From NCBI RefSeq assembly GCF_030272615.1, contig NW_026729341.1:30001-94000 (forward strand): 64,000 nucleotides of DNA. The letters are read 5' to 3'. A model generated the notes under the pieces. That model made no database searches. It saw nothing but the letters and a program-made list of their open reading frames with translations, and was not told where the DNA came from. Positions 23,397 to 36,555 of the stretch are shown piece after piece (within the stretch, counting starts at the first letter, position 1; each line of letters begins with the position of its first letter). The position numbers were made by a program, and so were the translations under genes. This DNA comes from Cryptomeria japonica (lineage: Eukaryota; Streptophyta; Pinopsida; Cupressales; Cupressaceae).

Positions 23397-26300
23397 ACAT
23401 TGTGCTCTTAGAACCCTATTTTAGAAATTGTGCGTCAAAAACCCTTGTTTTGGAGCTTATCTCTCAAAATGTGATTTTGATGCACATCGTGCTCTTAGAA
23501 CCTCATTTCGGAGAATGTTGCTGGAAAGCTCCAGTTTTAGAACATCAAAATCAATGTTTAAAGGCACAACAAGGTTTCAAGACACAAGTCCCGATTCTCA
23601 AGCTGATAGCTTCAAAACATGATTTTGAGAAACATGGTGTCCTTAGAACCTCATTTCGAAGGTTGTGCCTCAAAAGCGTCATTTTTGGAGCTTAAAAATT
23701 AGTGTTTGGAGGCACAACAAGGTTTCAAGACACAAGTCCCAATTCTAGAGTCGGTAGCATTAAGACACAATTTTGATGTAGATCGTGCTCTTAGAACCTT
23801 GTTTTGGAGCTTATGCCTCAAAATCTTCAATTTCGAAGCATCAAAATTCGTGTTTGGAGGCACAACAAGCTTTCAAGATGAAAGTCCATATTGTGGAGCA
23901 TATAGTGTCAAAACATGATTTTGATGCACATCTACTCTTAGAACCTCGTTTCGGAGCGTATGGCTCGAAAGCTCCAGTTTCAAAACATCAAAATCAATGT
24001 TTAAAGATGCAACAATGTTTCACGACAAAAGTCTCGATTCTCAAGCTTGTGCCTCAAAAGACCTAGTTTTGGAGCATTAAAATCAATGTTTGGAGGCACA
24101 ACAAGGTTTCAAGATGCAAGTGCCGATTCTAGAGTGAATAGCGTCAAAATCGGATTTTGGCGCACATCGTGCTCTTAGTACCTCATTTTGAAGCTTGTGC
24201 CTCGAAAGCCCCAGTTTCGGAGCATCAAAATCAGTGTTTTGAGGAACAACAAGGTTTCAAGATGCAAACCCCGATTATAGAGCCAGTACCATCAAACTTC
24301 AATTTTGATGTGCATTGTGCTCTTAGAACCCTATTTTAGAAAATTATGCCTCAAAATCCCCAGTTTTGGAGCATCAAAATTGATGTTTCGAGGCACAACA
24401 ATGTTTAAGGATGCAAACCTTGATTCTGGAGCCGCTAGTGTCAAAATTTGATTTTGACGCACATCATGCTCTTAGACCCTTGTTTTGGAGCTTATATGTC
24501 AAAATCTTTGGTTTTGAAGCATCAAAATTGGTGTTTGGAGGCACAAGAAGCTTTCAAGATGCAAGTCCCTATTCGAGAGCTTGTACAACCAAAACATGAT
24601 CTTGATGAATAGCCTACTCTTAGAACCTCATTTCGGAGCATGTGGCTCGAAAGCTCTAGTTTCAGAACATCAAAATCAATCTTTAAAGGATAAACAAGCT
24701 TTCAACACACAAGTCTTGATTCTCAAGTTGATAGCACGAAAACACAATTTTGACAAACATGGTGTTCTTAGAACCTCATTTCGGAGGTTGTGCAAAAAAA
24801 ACCTCATTTTTGGAGCATAAAAATTAGTGTTTGGAGGCACAACATGGTTTCCAAAAACAAGTCCCAATTCCAGAGTCGGTAATGTCAAAACATAACTTTG
24901 ATGTACATCGTGCTCTTAGAACCTCATTTCGGAGCATGTGTCTTGAGAGCCCTCTTTTTGGAACATCAAAATCAACGTTTTGAGGCATAACAAGGTTTCA
25001 AGAAGCAAGTCTCTATTTTGGAGCCTGTAGCATCAAAATTCCATTTTGACGCAGATCATTGCCCTTAGAAGCTCATTTCAAAGCTTGTGCCTCAAAAGAC
25101 CCAGTTTTGGAGCATCAAAATCAATGTTTGGAGGCACAACAAGGTTTGAAGATGCAATTCTTGATTCTAGAGTCAATAGCATCAAAATTTGATTTTGGCA
25201 CACATCATGATCTTAGAACCTCATTTTGAAGCTTGTGCTAAGAAAGTCCTAGTTTTGTAGCATCAAAATTAGTGTTTTGAGGCACAACAAGTTTTCAAGA
25301 TGCAAGCACAGATTCTAGAGCCACTAGCATCAAAATTCAATTTTGATGAACAATGTGCTCTTACAACCCTTATTTAGAAATTGTGCCTCAAAAGCCCTAG
25401 TTTTGGAGCATCAAAATCGATGTTTGGAGGCACAACAAGGTTTCAAGATGAAAGTCCTGATTCTGGAGCCGGTAGCATCAGAATTTGATTTTGACGCACA
25501 TCGTGCATTTAGAACCTTGTTTCAGAGCGTGTGGCTCAAAAGCTCCAATTTCCAAACATCAAATTCAATGTTTAAAGGCACAACAAGGTTTCAAGACACA
25601 AGTCTTGATTCTCAAGCTGATAGCGTCAAAACATGATTTTGACAAACATGGTGTTCTTAGAACCTCATTTCGGAGGTTGTGCCTCAAAAACCTCATTTTT
25701 GGACCATAAAAATTAGTCTTTGGAGGCACAACAAGGTTTCCAGAAACAAGTCCCAATTCCAGAGTCGGTAGCATCAAAATGTAATTTTGATGTACATCGT
25801 CCTCTTAGAACCTCATTTCGGAGCTTGCGCCTTGAAAGCCTTGATTTTGGAACATCAAAATTAATGTTTTGAGGCACAACAAGGTTTCAAGAAGCAAGTC
25901 ACTATAACGGAGCCTGCAGCATCAACATTCCTCCAATTTGACGAACATCATTCTCTTAGAAGCTCATTTCAGAGCTTGTGCCTCAAAAGACCCAGTTTTT
26001 TAGCATCAAAATCAATGTTTGGAGGCACAACATGGTTTCAAGATGCAAGTCCCGATTCTAGAGTCAATAGCATCAAATTCTTATTTTGGGGCACATTGTG
26101 CTCTTAGAACATCATTTTGAAGCTTGTGCCTCGAAAGCCCCAGGTGCGGAGCATTAAAATCAGTGTTTTGAGGCAAAACAAGGTTTCAAGATACAAGTCA
26201 TGATTCCTGAGCCGGTAGCATCAAAATTTGGTTTTAATGCACATCATGGTCTTAGAACCTTGTTTTGGAACTTATGCCTCAAAATCTTCGGTTTCAAAGC

Positions 26301-29300
26301 ATCAAAATTGGTGTTTGGAGGCACAACAAGCTTTCAAGATGCAAGTCCCTATTCTAGAGCCTGTAGTATCAAAACGTGATTTTGATGCACATCATGCTCT
26401 TAGAACCTCGTTTCAGAGTGTGTGGCTCGAAAGCTCCAATTTCAAAACATCAAAATCAATGTTTAAAGGCACAACAAGATTACAAGACACAAGTCCGGAT
26501 TCTCAAGCTGATTGAGTCAAAATACGATGTTGACAAACATGGTGTTCTAAGAACTTCATTTCGGAGGTTGTGCCCCAAAAGCCTCATTTTTGGAGCATAA
26601 AAATTAGTGTTTGGAAGCACAACGAGCTTTCAAGACACAAGTGCCAATTCCAGAGTTGGTAGCGTCAAAATGCAATTTTGATGTACATCGTGCTCTTAGA
26701 ACCTCATTTCGGAGCTTGTGCCTTCAAAGCCCTGATTTTGGAACATCAAAATCAATGTTTTTAGGCACAACAAGGTTTCAAGAAGAAAGTCCCTATTCCG
26801 GATTCTGTAGCGTCAAAATTCCATTTTGACACACATCATTCTCTTACAAGCTCATTTCAAAGCTTGTGCCACGAAAAACCCAGTTTTGGAGCATCAATAT
26901 CAATGTCTGGAGGCACAACAAGGTTTCAAGATGCAAGTCCCAATTCTAGAGACAATAGTGTCAAAATTCAATTCTGATGCACATTGTGCTCTTAGAACCC
27001 TTTGTTAGAAATTGTGCCTCAAAAGTCCTAGTTTTTGAACATCAAAATGAATTTTTTGAGTCACAACAAGGTTTCAAGAAGCAAGTCCCTATTTTGGAGC
27101 CTGTAGCTTCAAAATTTCATTTTGACGCACACCACTCTCTTAGAAGCTCATTTCAGAGCTTGTGCCTCGAAAGACCAATTTTTGGAGAATCAAAATCAAT
27201 GTTTGGAGGCACAACATGGTTTCAAGATGCATGTCCTGATTCTAGAGTCAATAGCATCAAAATCAGATTTTTACGCACATCGTGCTCTTAGAACCTCATT
27301 TTGAAGCTTGTGCCTCAAAAGCCCCGGTTTTAGAGCATCAAAATCAATGTTTTGAGGCACAAAAAGGTTTCAAGATGCAGGCCCTGATTTTAGAGCCAGT
27401 AGCATCAAAATTCAATTTTGATGCACATTGTGCTCTTAAAACCCTCTTTTAGAAGTTGTGCCTCAAAAGCCCCAGTTTTGGTGCATCAAAATCGATGTTT
27501 CGAGGCACAATAAGGTTTCAAGATGCAAGTCCTTATTTTGGAGCCAGTAGTGTCAAAATTTGATTTTGACGCACATCGTACTCTTAGAACCTTGTTTTGG
27601 AGCTTATGCCTCAAAATCTTCGGTTTCCAAGCAGCAAAATTGGTGTTTGGAGGCACAACAAGCTTTCAAGATGCAAGTCCCTATTCTGGAGCCTGTAGTG
27701 TCAAAACATGATTTTGATGCTCATCGTGCTCTTAGAACCTCATTTCGGAGCATGTGGCTTGAAAGCTCCAGTTTTGAAACATCAAAATCAATGTTTAAAG
27801 GCACAATAAGGTTTCAAGACACAAGTCCCATTTCTCAAGCTGATAGCGTAAAAACACGATTTTGACAAACATGGCTTTCTTAGAACCTCTTTTCGGAGGT
27901 TGTGCCTCAAAAGCCTCCTTTTTGGAGCATAAAAATTATTGTTTAGAGGCACAACAAGGTTTCTAGACACAAGTCCCAATTCCAGGCTCCGTAGCATGAA
28001 AACGCAATTTTCATATACATCGTGCTCTTAGAACCTCATTTTGGAGCTTGTGCCTTGAAAGCCCTGATTTGGGAACATCAAAATCAATGTTTTGAGGCAC
28101 AACAAGGTTTCAAGAAGCAAGTCCCTATTCTCGAGACTATAGTGTCAAAATTTCATTTTGACGCACATCATTCTCTTAGAAGCTCATTTCGGAGCTTGTG
28201 CCTTGAAAAACCCAATTTTGGAGCATCAAAATCAATATTTGGAGGCACAACAAGGTTTCAAGATGCAAGTCCTGATTCTAGAGTCAATATCATCAAATTT
28301 GATTTTGGCACACATCGTGCTCTTGGAACCTGATTTTGAAACTTGTGCCTTGAAAGCCCCAGTTTCGGAGCATCAAAATCAGTGTTTTGAGGCACAACAA
28401 GGTTTCAAGATGCAAGCCCCGATTCTAGAGCCAGTAGCATCAAAATTCAATTTTGATCCACATTGTGCTCTTAGAACCCTGTTTTAGAAATTGTGCCTCA
28501 AAAGCCCCCGTTTTGGAGCATCAAAATTGATGTTTGGAGGCACAACAAGGTTTCAAGATGCAAGTCCTGAATCTTGAGCCGGTAGAGTCAAAATTTGATT
28601 TTGATGCACATCGTGCTCTTACAACCTTGTTCTGGAGCATATCCCTCAAAATCTTCGGTTTCGAAGCATTAAAATTGGTGTTTGGAGGCACAAAAAGCTT
28701 TCAAGATGCAACTCCCTATTCCAGAGCCTATAGTTTGAAAATGTGATTTTGATGCACATCATGCTCTTAGAACCTCATTTCAAAGCGTGTGGCTTGAAAG
28801 CTCTAGTTTCAAAACATCAAAATCAATGTTTAAAGGCATAACAAGGTTTCAAAACACAAGTCCCAGTTCTCAAGCTGATAGCATCAAAATACAATTTTGA
28901 CACACATGGTGTTCTAAGAATTTCATTTCGGAGGGTGTGCCAGTACCATCAAAATTCAATTTTGATGCACATTGTGCTCTTAGAACCCTGTTTTAGAAAT
29001 TGTGCCTCAAAAGTCCAAGTCCTGATTCTGGAGCCGGTAGCATCAAAATTTTATTTTGACGCACATCATGCTCTTAGAACCTTGTTTCGGAGCTTACACC
29101 TCAAAATCTTTGGTTTTGAAGCATCAAAATTGGTGTTTGGAGGCACAACAAGCTTTCAGGATGTAAGTCCCTATTCGAGAGCCTGTAGTGTCAAAACGTG
29201 ATTTTGATGCACATCGTGCTCTTAGAACCTTGTTTTGGAGCTTGTGGCTCGAAAGCACCAGTTTCAAAACATCAAAATCAACGTTTAAAGGCACAACAAG

Positions 29301-30803
29301 GTTTCAAGACACCAGTCCCGATTCTCAAGCTGATAGCGTCAAAACTCAATTTTGACAAACATGGTGTTCTTAGAACCTCATTTCGGAGGTTGTGCTTCAA
29401 AAGCCTCGTTTTTGGAGCATAAAAATTAGTTTTGGGGCACAAAAGGTTTCAAGATGAAAGTCCCTATTCCAAAGCCTATAGCGTCAAAATTCCTCACATC
29501 ATTCTCTTAGAAGTTCATTTCGGAGCTTGTGCCTCGAAAGACCCAGTTTTTTAGCATCAAAATCAATGTTTGGAGGCACAACAAGGTTTCAAGATGCAAT
29601 TCTTGATTTTGGAGCTGGTAGCCTCAAAATTTGATTTTGACGCACATCATGCTCTTAGAACCTTGTTTTGGAGCATATGCCTCAAAATCCTCGGTTTCGA
29701 AGCATTAAAATTGGTGTTTAAAGGCACAACAAGCTTTCAAGACGCAATTCCATATTCCAAAGCCTGTAGTGTCAAAACCTAATTTTGATGCACATCATGC
29801 TCTTAGAACCTCGTTTCAGAGCGTGTGGCTCGAAAGCTCGAGTTTCGAAACATCAAAATAAATGTTTAAAGGCATAACAAGGTTTCAAGACACAATTCCC
29901 GATTCTCAAGCTGATAGCGTCAAAACACGATTTTGACAAACATGGTGTTCTAAGAACCTCATTTCAGAGGTTGTGCCTCAAAAGCCTCATTTTTGGAGGA
30001 TAAAAATTAGTGTTTGGAGGCACAACAAGGTTTCAAGACACAAGTCCCAATTCCAGATTTGGTAGCATCAAAACGCAATTTTGAAGGACATTGTGCTCTT
30101 AGAACCTCATTTTGGAGCTTTTGCCTTGAAAGCCCTGATTTTGGAACATCAAAATTAATGTTTTGAGGCACAACAAGGTTTCAAGAATTAAGTCACTATT
30201 CCGGAGCTGTGGTGTCAAAATTCCATTTTGACGCACATCATTCTATTCGAAGCTCATTTCAGAGCTTGTGCCTCGAAAGACCCAGTTTTGGAGCTTGAAA
30301 ATCAATGTTTGGAGGCACAACAAGGTTCTAAGATGCAATTCCTGATTCTAGAGTCAATAGCGTCAAAATTTGATTTTGGTGCACATCGTGCTCTTAGAAC
30401 CTTGTTTTGGAGCTTATGCCTCAAAATCTTCGGTTTCTAAGCATCAAAAATGGTGTTTGGAGGCACAACAAGCTTTCAGGATGCAAGTCCCTATTACGGA
30501 GCCTATAGTGTCAAAACGTGATTTTGATGCATATCGTGCTCTTAGAACCTTGTTTCGGAGCGTGTGGCTTGAAATCTCGATTTTCAAAACATCATAATCA
30601 ATGATTAAAAGCACAACAAGGTTTCTAGACACAAGTCCCAATTCCAGAGTTGGTAGCGTCAAAACGCAATTTTGATGTACATCGTGCTCTTAGAACCTCA
30701 TTTCAGAGCTTGTGCCTTGAAAGCTCTGATTTGGGAACATGAAAATCAACGTTTTGAGGCACAACAATGTTTCAAGAAGCAAGTCCCTATTCCGAAAATT
30801 GTA

Positions 30804-30826
30804 GCGTCAAAATTCCATTTTGACGC
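30804..30826. repeat. Dyad element, c-type example (10-bp arms, 3-nt centre)
   Basis: gcgtcaaaat, tcc, attttgacgc. The outer base pairs are GCGTC/GACGC where the e-type has GCATC/GATGC, so symmetry is retained although the bases differ. A matching f-type example is 16558-16580, with centre ttg. Confidence 0.8.
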
Positions 30827-33800
30827 ACATCATTCTCTTAGAAGCTGATTTCGGAGCTTGTGCCTCAAAAGACCCAGTTTTGGAGCATGAAAATCAATAT
30901 CTGGAGGCACAACAAGGTTTCAAGATGCAATTCCCGATTGTAGAGTCAATAACGTCAAAATGTGATTTTGGCGCACATCGTGCTCTTAGAACCTCATTTC
31001 AAAGCTTGTGCCTCGAAAGCCTTAGTTTTGGAGCATCAAAATCAATGTTTTGAGGCACAACAAGGTTTAAAGATGCAAGCACCTATTCTAGAGCCAGTAG
31101 CATCAAAATTCAATTTTGATGCACATTGTTCTCTTAGAACCTTGTTTTAGAAATTGTGCCTCAAAAGCCCCAGTTTTGGCGAATCAAAATCGATGTTTGG
31201 AGGGACAACAAGGTTTAAAGATGCAAGTCCTTATTCCTAAACTGGTAGCATCAAAATTTGATTTTCATGCACATCGTGCTCTTAAAACCTTGTTTTGGAA
31301 CTTATGCCTCAAAATCTTTGGTTTCGAAGCATCAAAATTGGTGTGTGGAGGCACAACAAGCTTTCAAGACGTAATTCCCTATTCCGGAGCCTTTAGTGTC
31401 AAAACGTGATTTTGATGCACATCGTGCTCTTAGAATCTCATTTCGGAGCATGTGGTTCGAAAGCTCCAGTTTCAAAACATCAAAATCAATGTTTAAAGGC
31501 ACAACAAGGTTTCAAGCCACAAGTCCCGATTCTCAAGCTGATAGCGTCAAAACATGATTTTGACAAACATAATGTTCTTAGAATCCCATTATGAAGCTTG
31601 TGCCTCAAAAGCCTTGTTTTTGGAGCATAAAAATTAGTGTTTGGAGGCACAGTAAGGTTTCAAGATACATTTCCCAATTCCATAGTTGGTATCGTCAAAA
31701 CACAATTTTGATGTACATCGAGCTCTTAAAACTTCATTTCAAAGGTTCTGCCTTTAAAGACGTAGTTTTGGAGCATCAAAATCAATGTTTGGAGGCACAA
31801 GCGTCAAAATTCAATTTTGACGCACCTCATTCTCTTAGAAGCTCATTTCGGAGCTTGTGCCTTGAAAGACCCAATTTGGAGAATCAAAATCAATGTTTGG
31901 AGGCACAACAAGGTTTCAAGATGCAATTCCGGAATCTAGAGTCAATAGCGTCAAAATCTAATTTTGGTGCACATCGTGCTCTTAGAACCTCATTTCGAAG
32001 CTTGTACCTCAAAAGCCCCGGTTGCGGAGCATCAAAATTAGTGTTTTGAGGCACAACAACGTTTCAAGATGCAAGCCCCAATTATAGAGCCAGTAGCATC
32101 AAAATTCAATTTTGATGCACATTGTGCTTTTAGAACCCTGTTTTAGAAATTGTGCCTAAAAAGCCCGAATTTTGGAGCATCAAAATAAATGTTTGGAAGC
32201 ACAACAAGGTTTCAAAATGCAAGTCCTGATTCTTGAGCCGGTAGCATCAGAATTTGATTATGACACACATCGTGTTCTTAGAACCTTGTTTTGCAGCTTA
32301 TGCCTCAAAATCTTCAGTTTCGAATCATCAAAATTGGTGTTTGGCGACACAATAAGCTTTCAAGATGCAAGTTCCTATTCTGGAGCTTGTAGTGTCAAAA
32401 CGTGAATTTGATGCACATCGTGCTCTTAGAACCTTATTTCGGAGCGTGTGGCTCGAAAGCTCCAGTTTCAAGACATCAAGATCAATGTTTAAAGCCACAA
32501 CAAGGTTTCAGGACACAAGTCCCGATTCTCCAGTTGATAGTGTCAAAACACGATTTTGACAAACATAATGTTCTTAGAATCCCATTACGGAGGTTGTGCC
32601 TCAAAAGCCTCATTTTTGGAGAATAAAAATTACTATTTGGAGGCACAACAAGGTTTCAAGACACAAGTCCCAATTCCAAAGTTAGTAGTGTCAAAACACA
32701 ATTTTGATTTAGATCATGCTCTTAGAACCTCATTTCGAAGCTTGTGCCTTGAAAGCCCTAATTTTGGAACATCAAAATTAATGTTTTGAGGCACAACAAG
32801 GTTTCAAGAATCAAGTCTCTATTCCGGAGCCTGTAGCATCAAAATTCCATTTTGACGCACATGTTTGTATTAGAAAGTCATATCGGAGCTTGTGCCTCGA
32901 AAGACCCAATTTTGGAAACAAAACAAGGTTTCAAGATGCTAGTCCTGATTCTAGAGTCATTAGTGTCAAGAACTGATTTTGGTGCATAGCATACTCTTAG
33001 AACCTCATTTCGGAGATTGTGCCTTGAAAGCCCTAATTTTGGCATATCAAAATCAATGTTTAGAGGCACAACAAGGTTTCAAGAAACAAGTCCCTATTCC
33101 GGAGCCAGTAGCATCAAAATTCCATTTTGACGCACATCATTCTTTGAGAAGCTCATTTCAGAGCTTGTGCCTCGAAAGACTCAGTTTTGGAGCATCAAAA
33201 TCAATGTTTGGAGGCACAACAAGGTTTCAAGATGCAAGTCCTGATTCTAGAGTCAATAGCATCAAAATCTTATTTTGGTGCACATCGTGCTCTTAGAACC
33301 TCAAAAGCCCTGGTTTCGGATCATCAAAATCATTGTCTTGAGGCACAACAAGGTTTCAAGATGCAAGCCCCTATTCAAGAGCCAGTAGCATCAAAATTCA
33401 ACTTTGATGCACATTGTACCCTTAAAACCCTGTTTTAGAACCTTGTTTTGGAGTTTATGCCTCAAAATCATTGGTTTCGAAGCATCAAAATAGGTGTTTG
33501 GAGGCACAACAAGCTTTCGAGACGCAAGTCCCTATTTCGGAGCCTGTCATGTCAAAATGTGATTTTGATGCACATCGTGCTCTTAGAAACTCATTTCGGA
33601 GCATGTGGCTCGAAAGCACCAGTTTCTAAACACCCAAATCAATGCTTAAAGGCACAACAAGGTTTCAAGACACAAGTCCCAAATCTCAAGGTGATAGCAT
33701 CAAAACACGACTTTGACAAACATGGTGTTCTCATAACCTCATTTCGGAGGTCGTGGCTCAAAGAGCCTCATTTTTGGAACATAAAAACTAGAATTTGGAG

Positions 33801-36555
33801 TCAGAACAAGGTTTCAAGACACAAGTCCCAATTCCAGAGTGGGTAGAGTCAAAATGCAGTTTTGATGTACATCATGCTCTTAGAACCTAATTTCGAAGAT
33901 TGTGTCTTGAAAGCCCTGATTTTGGGACATCAAAATCAATGTTTTGAGGCACAACAAGGTTTCAAGAAACAAGTCCCTATTCCAGAGCCAGTAGAGTCAA
34001 AATTCCATCATTTTTTGAGAAGCTCATTTCAAAGCTTGTACCTCGAAAGACTCAGTTTTGGAGCATCAAAATCAATGTTTGGAGGCACAACAAGATTTCA
34101 AGATGCAAGTCCTGATTCTAGAGTCAATAGCATCAAAATCTGATTTTGGTGCACATCGTGCTCTTAGAACCTCATTTCAAAGCTTGTGCCTCAAAAGCCC
34201 TGGCTTCGGATCATCAAATTTAGTGTTTTGAGGCACAACAAGGTTTCAGTAGCATCAAAATTCAAGTTTGATGCACATTGTGCCGTTAGAACCCTGTTTT
34301 AGAAATGGTGCCTCCAAAGCCCTAGTTTTGGAGCATGAAAATCGATTTTTGGAGTCACAACAAAGTTTCAAGATGCAAGTCCTGATTATAGAGTTAATAG
34401 CGTCAAAATCTGATTTTGGCGCACATCGTGCTCTTAAAACCTCATTCAAAGCTTGTGCCTCAAAAGCCCCAGATTCAGAGCATCAAAATCAATGCTTTGA
34501 GGCACAACAAGGTTTCAAGATGCAAGCCCCAATTCTAGAGCCAGTAGCATCAAAATTTAATTTTGATATACATTGTGCTCTTAGAATCCTATTTAAGAAA
34601 TTGTGCCTCAAAAGCCGCAATTTTGGAGCATCAAAATCGATGTTTGGAGGCACAACAAGGTTTCAAGATGCAAGTCCTGATTATAGAGTCAATAGCGTCA
34701 AAATCTGATTTTGGCGTACATCGTGTTCTTAAAACCTCATTCGATGCTGGTGCCTCAAAAGCCCTAGATTCAGAGCATCAAAATCAATGCTTTGAGGCAC
34801 AACAAGTTTTCAAGATGCAAGCCCCGATTCCAGAGCCAGTAGCATCAAAATTTAATTTTGATGCACATTGTGCTCTTAGAACTCTGTTTCAAAAATTGAG
34901 CCTGAAAAGCCCCAGATTCAGAGCATCAAAATCAATGTTTTGAGGCACAACAAGGTTTGAAGATGCAAGCCCTGATTCTAGAGCCAGTAGCATCAAAATT
35001 TAATTTTGATGCACATTGTGCTCTTAGAACCCAGTTTTAGAACTTGTACCTCAAAAGCCCCAATTTTGGAGCATCAATATCGATGTTTGGAGGCACAACA
35101 AGGTTTCAAGATGCAAGTCCTAATTCTTGAGCTGGTAGTGTCAAAATTTGATTTTGACGCACATCGTGCTCTTAGAACCTTATTTTGGAGCGTATGCCTC
35201 AAAATCATCGATTTCCAAGCATCAAAATTGGCGTTTAGAGGCACAACAAGCTTTCGAGACGTAAGTCACTATTCCGGAGTCACAACAAGGTTTCAATTTA
35301 CAAGTCCCAATTCCAGAGTGGGTAGAGTCAAAATGAAATTTTGATTAACATCATGCTCTTAGAATCTCATTTCGGAGATTGTGCCTTGAAAGACTCAGTT
35401 TTGGAGCATCAAAATCAATGTTTGGAGGCACAACACGGTTTCAAGATGCAAGTCCTGAATCTAGAGTCAATAGCATCAAAATCTGATTTTGGTGCACATC
35501 GTGCTCTTAGAACCTCATTTCGAAGCTTGCCTGAAAAGCCTTGGTTTCAGATCATCAAAATCAGTGTTTTGAGGCACAACAAGGTTTCAAGATGCAAGCC
35601 CCTATTCTAGAGCCAATAGCATCAAAATTCAAGTTTGATGCACATTCTGCCCTTAAAACCCTGTTTTAGAAATTGTGCATCAAAAGCCCCAGTTTTGGAG
35701 CATCAAAATTGATTTTTGGAGTCACAACAAAGTTTCAAAATGCAAGTCCCGATTATAGAGTTCAATAGTGTCAAAATCTGATTTTGGCGCACATCGTGCT
35801 CTTAAAACCTCATTCGAAGCTTGTGCCTTAAAAGCCCCAGATTCAGAGCATCAAAATCAATGTTTTGAGGTACAACAGCCCCTATTCTAGAACGAGTAGC
35901 ATCAAAATTTAATTTTGATGCACATTGTGCACTTGGAACCCTGTTTTAGAAATTGTGCCTCAAAAACCCCAACTTTGGAGCATCAAAATCGATGTTTGGA
36001 GGCACAACAAGGTTTCAATATGCAAGTCCTCATTCTGGAGCCGGTAGGGTCAAAATTTGATTTTGACGCACATTGTGCTCTTAGAACCTTGTTTTGGAGC
36101 TTATGCCTCAAAATCATCGCTTTCGAAGCATCAAAATTGGCGTTTAGAGGCACAACAAGCTTTCGAGATGCAAGTCCCTATTCCAGAGCCTGTAGTGTCA
36201 AAATGTGATTTTGATACACATCGTGCTCTTAGAAACTCATTTCGGAGCATGTGGCTCGAAAGCACCAGTTTCAAAACACCCAAATCAATTTTTAAAGGCA
36301 CAACAAGGTTTCAAAACACAAGTCCCAATTCTGAAGCTGATAGCTTCACAACATGATTTTTGACAAACATGGTGTTCTTAGAACCTCATTTCGGAGGTTG
36401 TGACTCAAAAGCCTCATTTTTGGAGCATAAAAATTAGTGTTTGTAGTCACAACAAGGTTTCAAGACACAAGTCCCAATTGCAGAGTGGGTAGAGTGAAAA
36501 TGAAATTTTGATGTACATCATGCTATTAGAACCTCATTTCGGAGATTGTGCCTTG

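Larger units (their letters stand above)
1..32994 (+). repeat. Super-repeat copy A (left end outside window)
   Basis: Position 1 matches position 33222, and the match continues with only scattered base changes to about 9976/43201, then resumes in blocks to the end of A. Extrapolating from copy B, A begins about 226 bp before the window and is about 33,221 bp long. A carries a block absent from B (9977-13985), two tandem 3,881-bp units, and a 28-bp deletion at 21439. It lacks eight monomers present in B at 57101-58283. Its right edge joins the start of copy B inside ctcttagaacctcatttc at 32994-33010, a motif found in nearly every monomer, so the boundary is defined only to within that core. 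Confidence 0.9.
12413..32994 (+). repeat. 7-monomer higher-order repeat domain, copy A
   Basis: Monomers recur in the order a-b-c-d-e-f-g. The a-type landmark gacaaacatggtgttct occurs at intervals near 1,039 bp (21673 to 22712) or 6 monomers where one type is lost: 24755 to 25648 is 893 bp with an f/g hybrid, and 25648 to 26534 is 886 bp with e missing. Monomers of the same type in different units look more alike than adjacent monomers of different type, which is the defining property of a higher-order repeat. Some units are broken, for example a b/e chimera at about 14370 and deleted parts of g at about 14600 and 16680. Confidence 0.8.
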
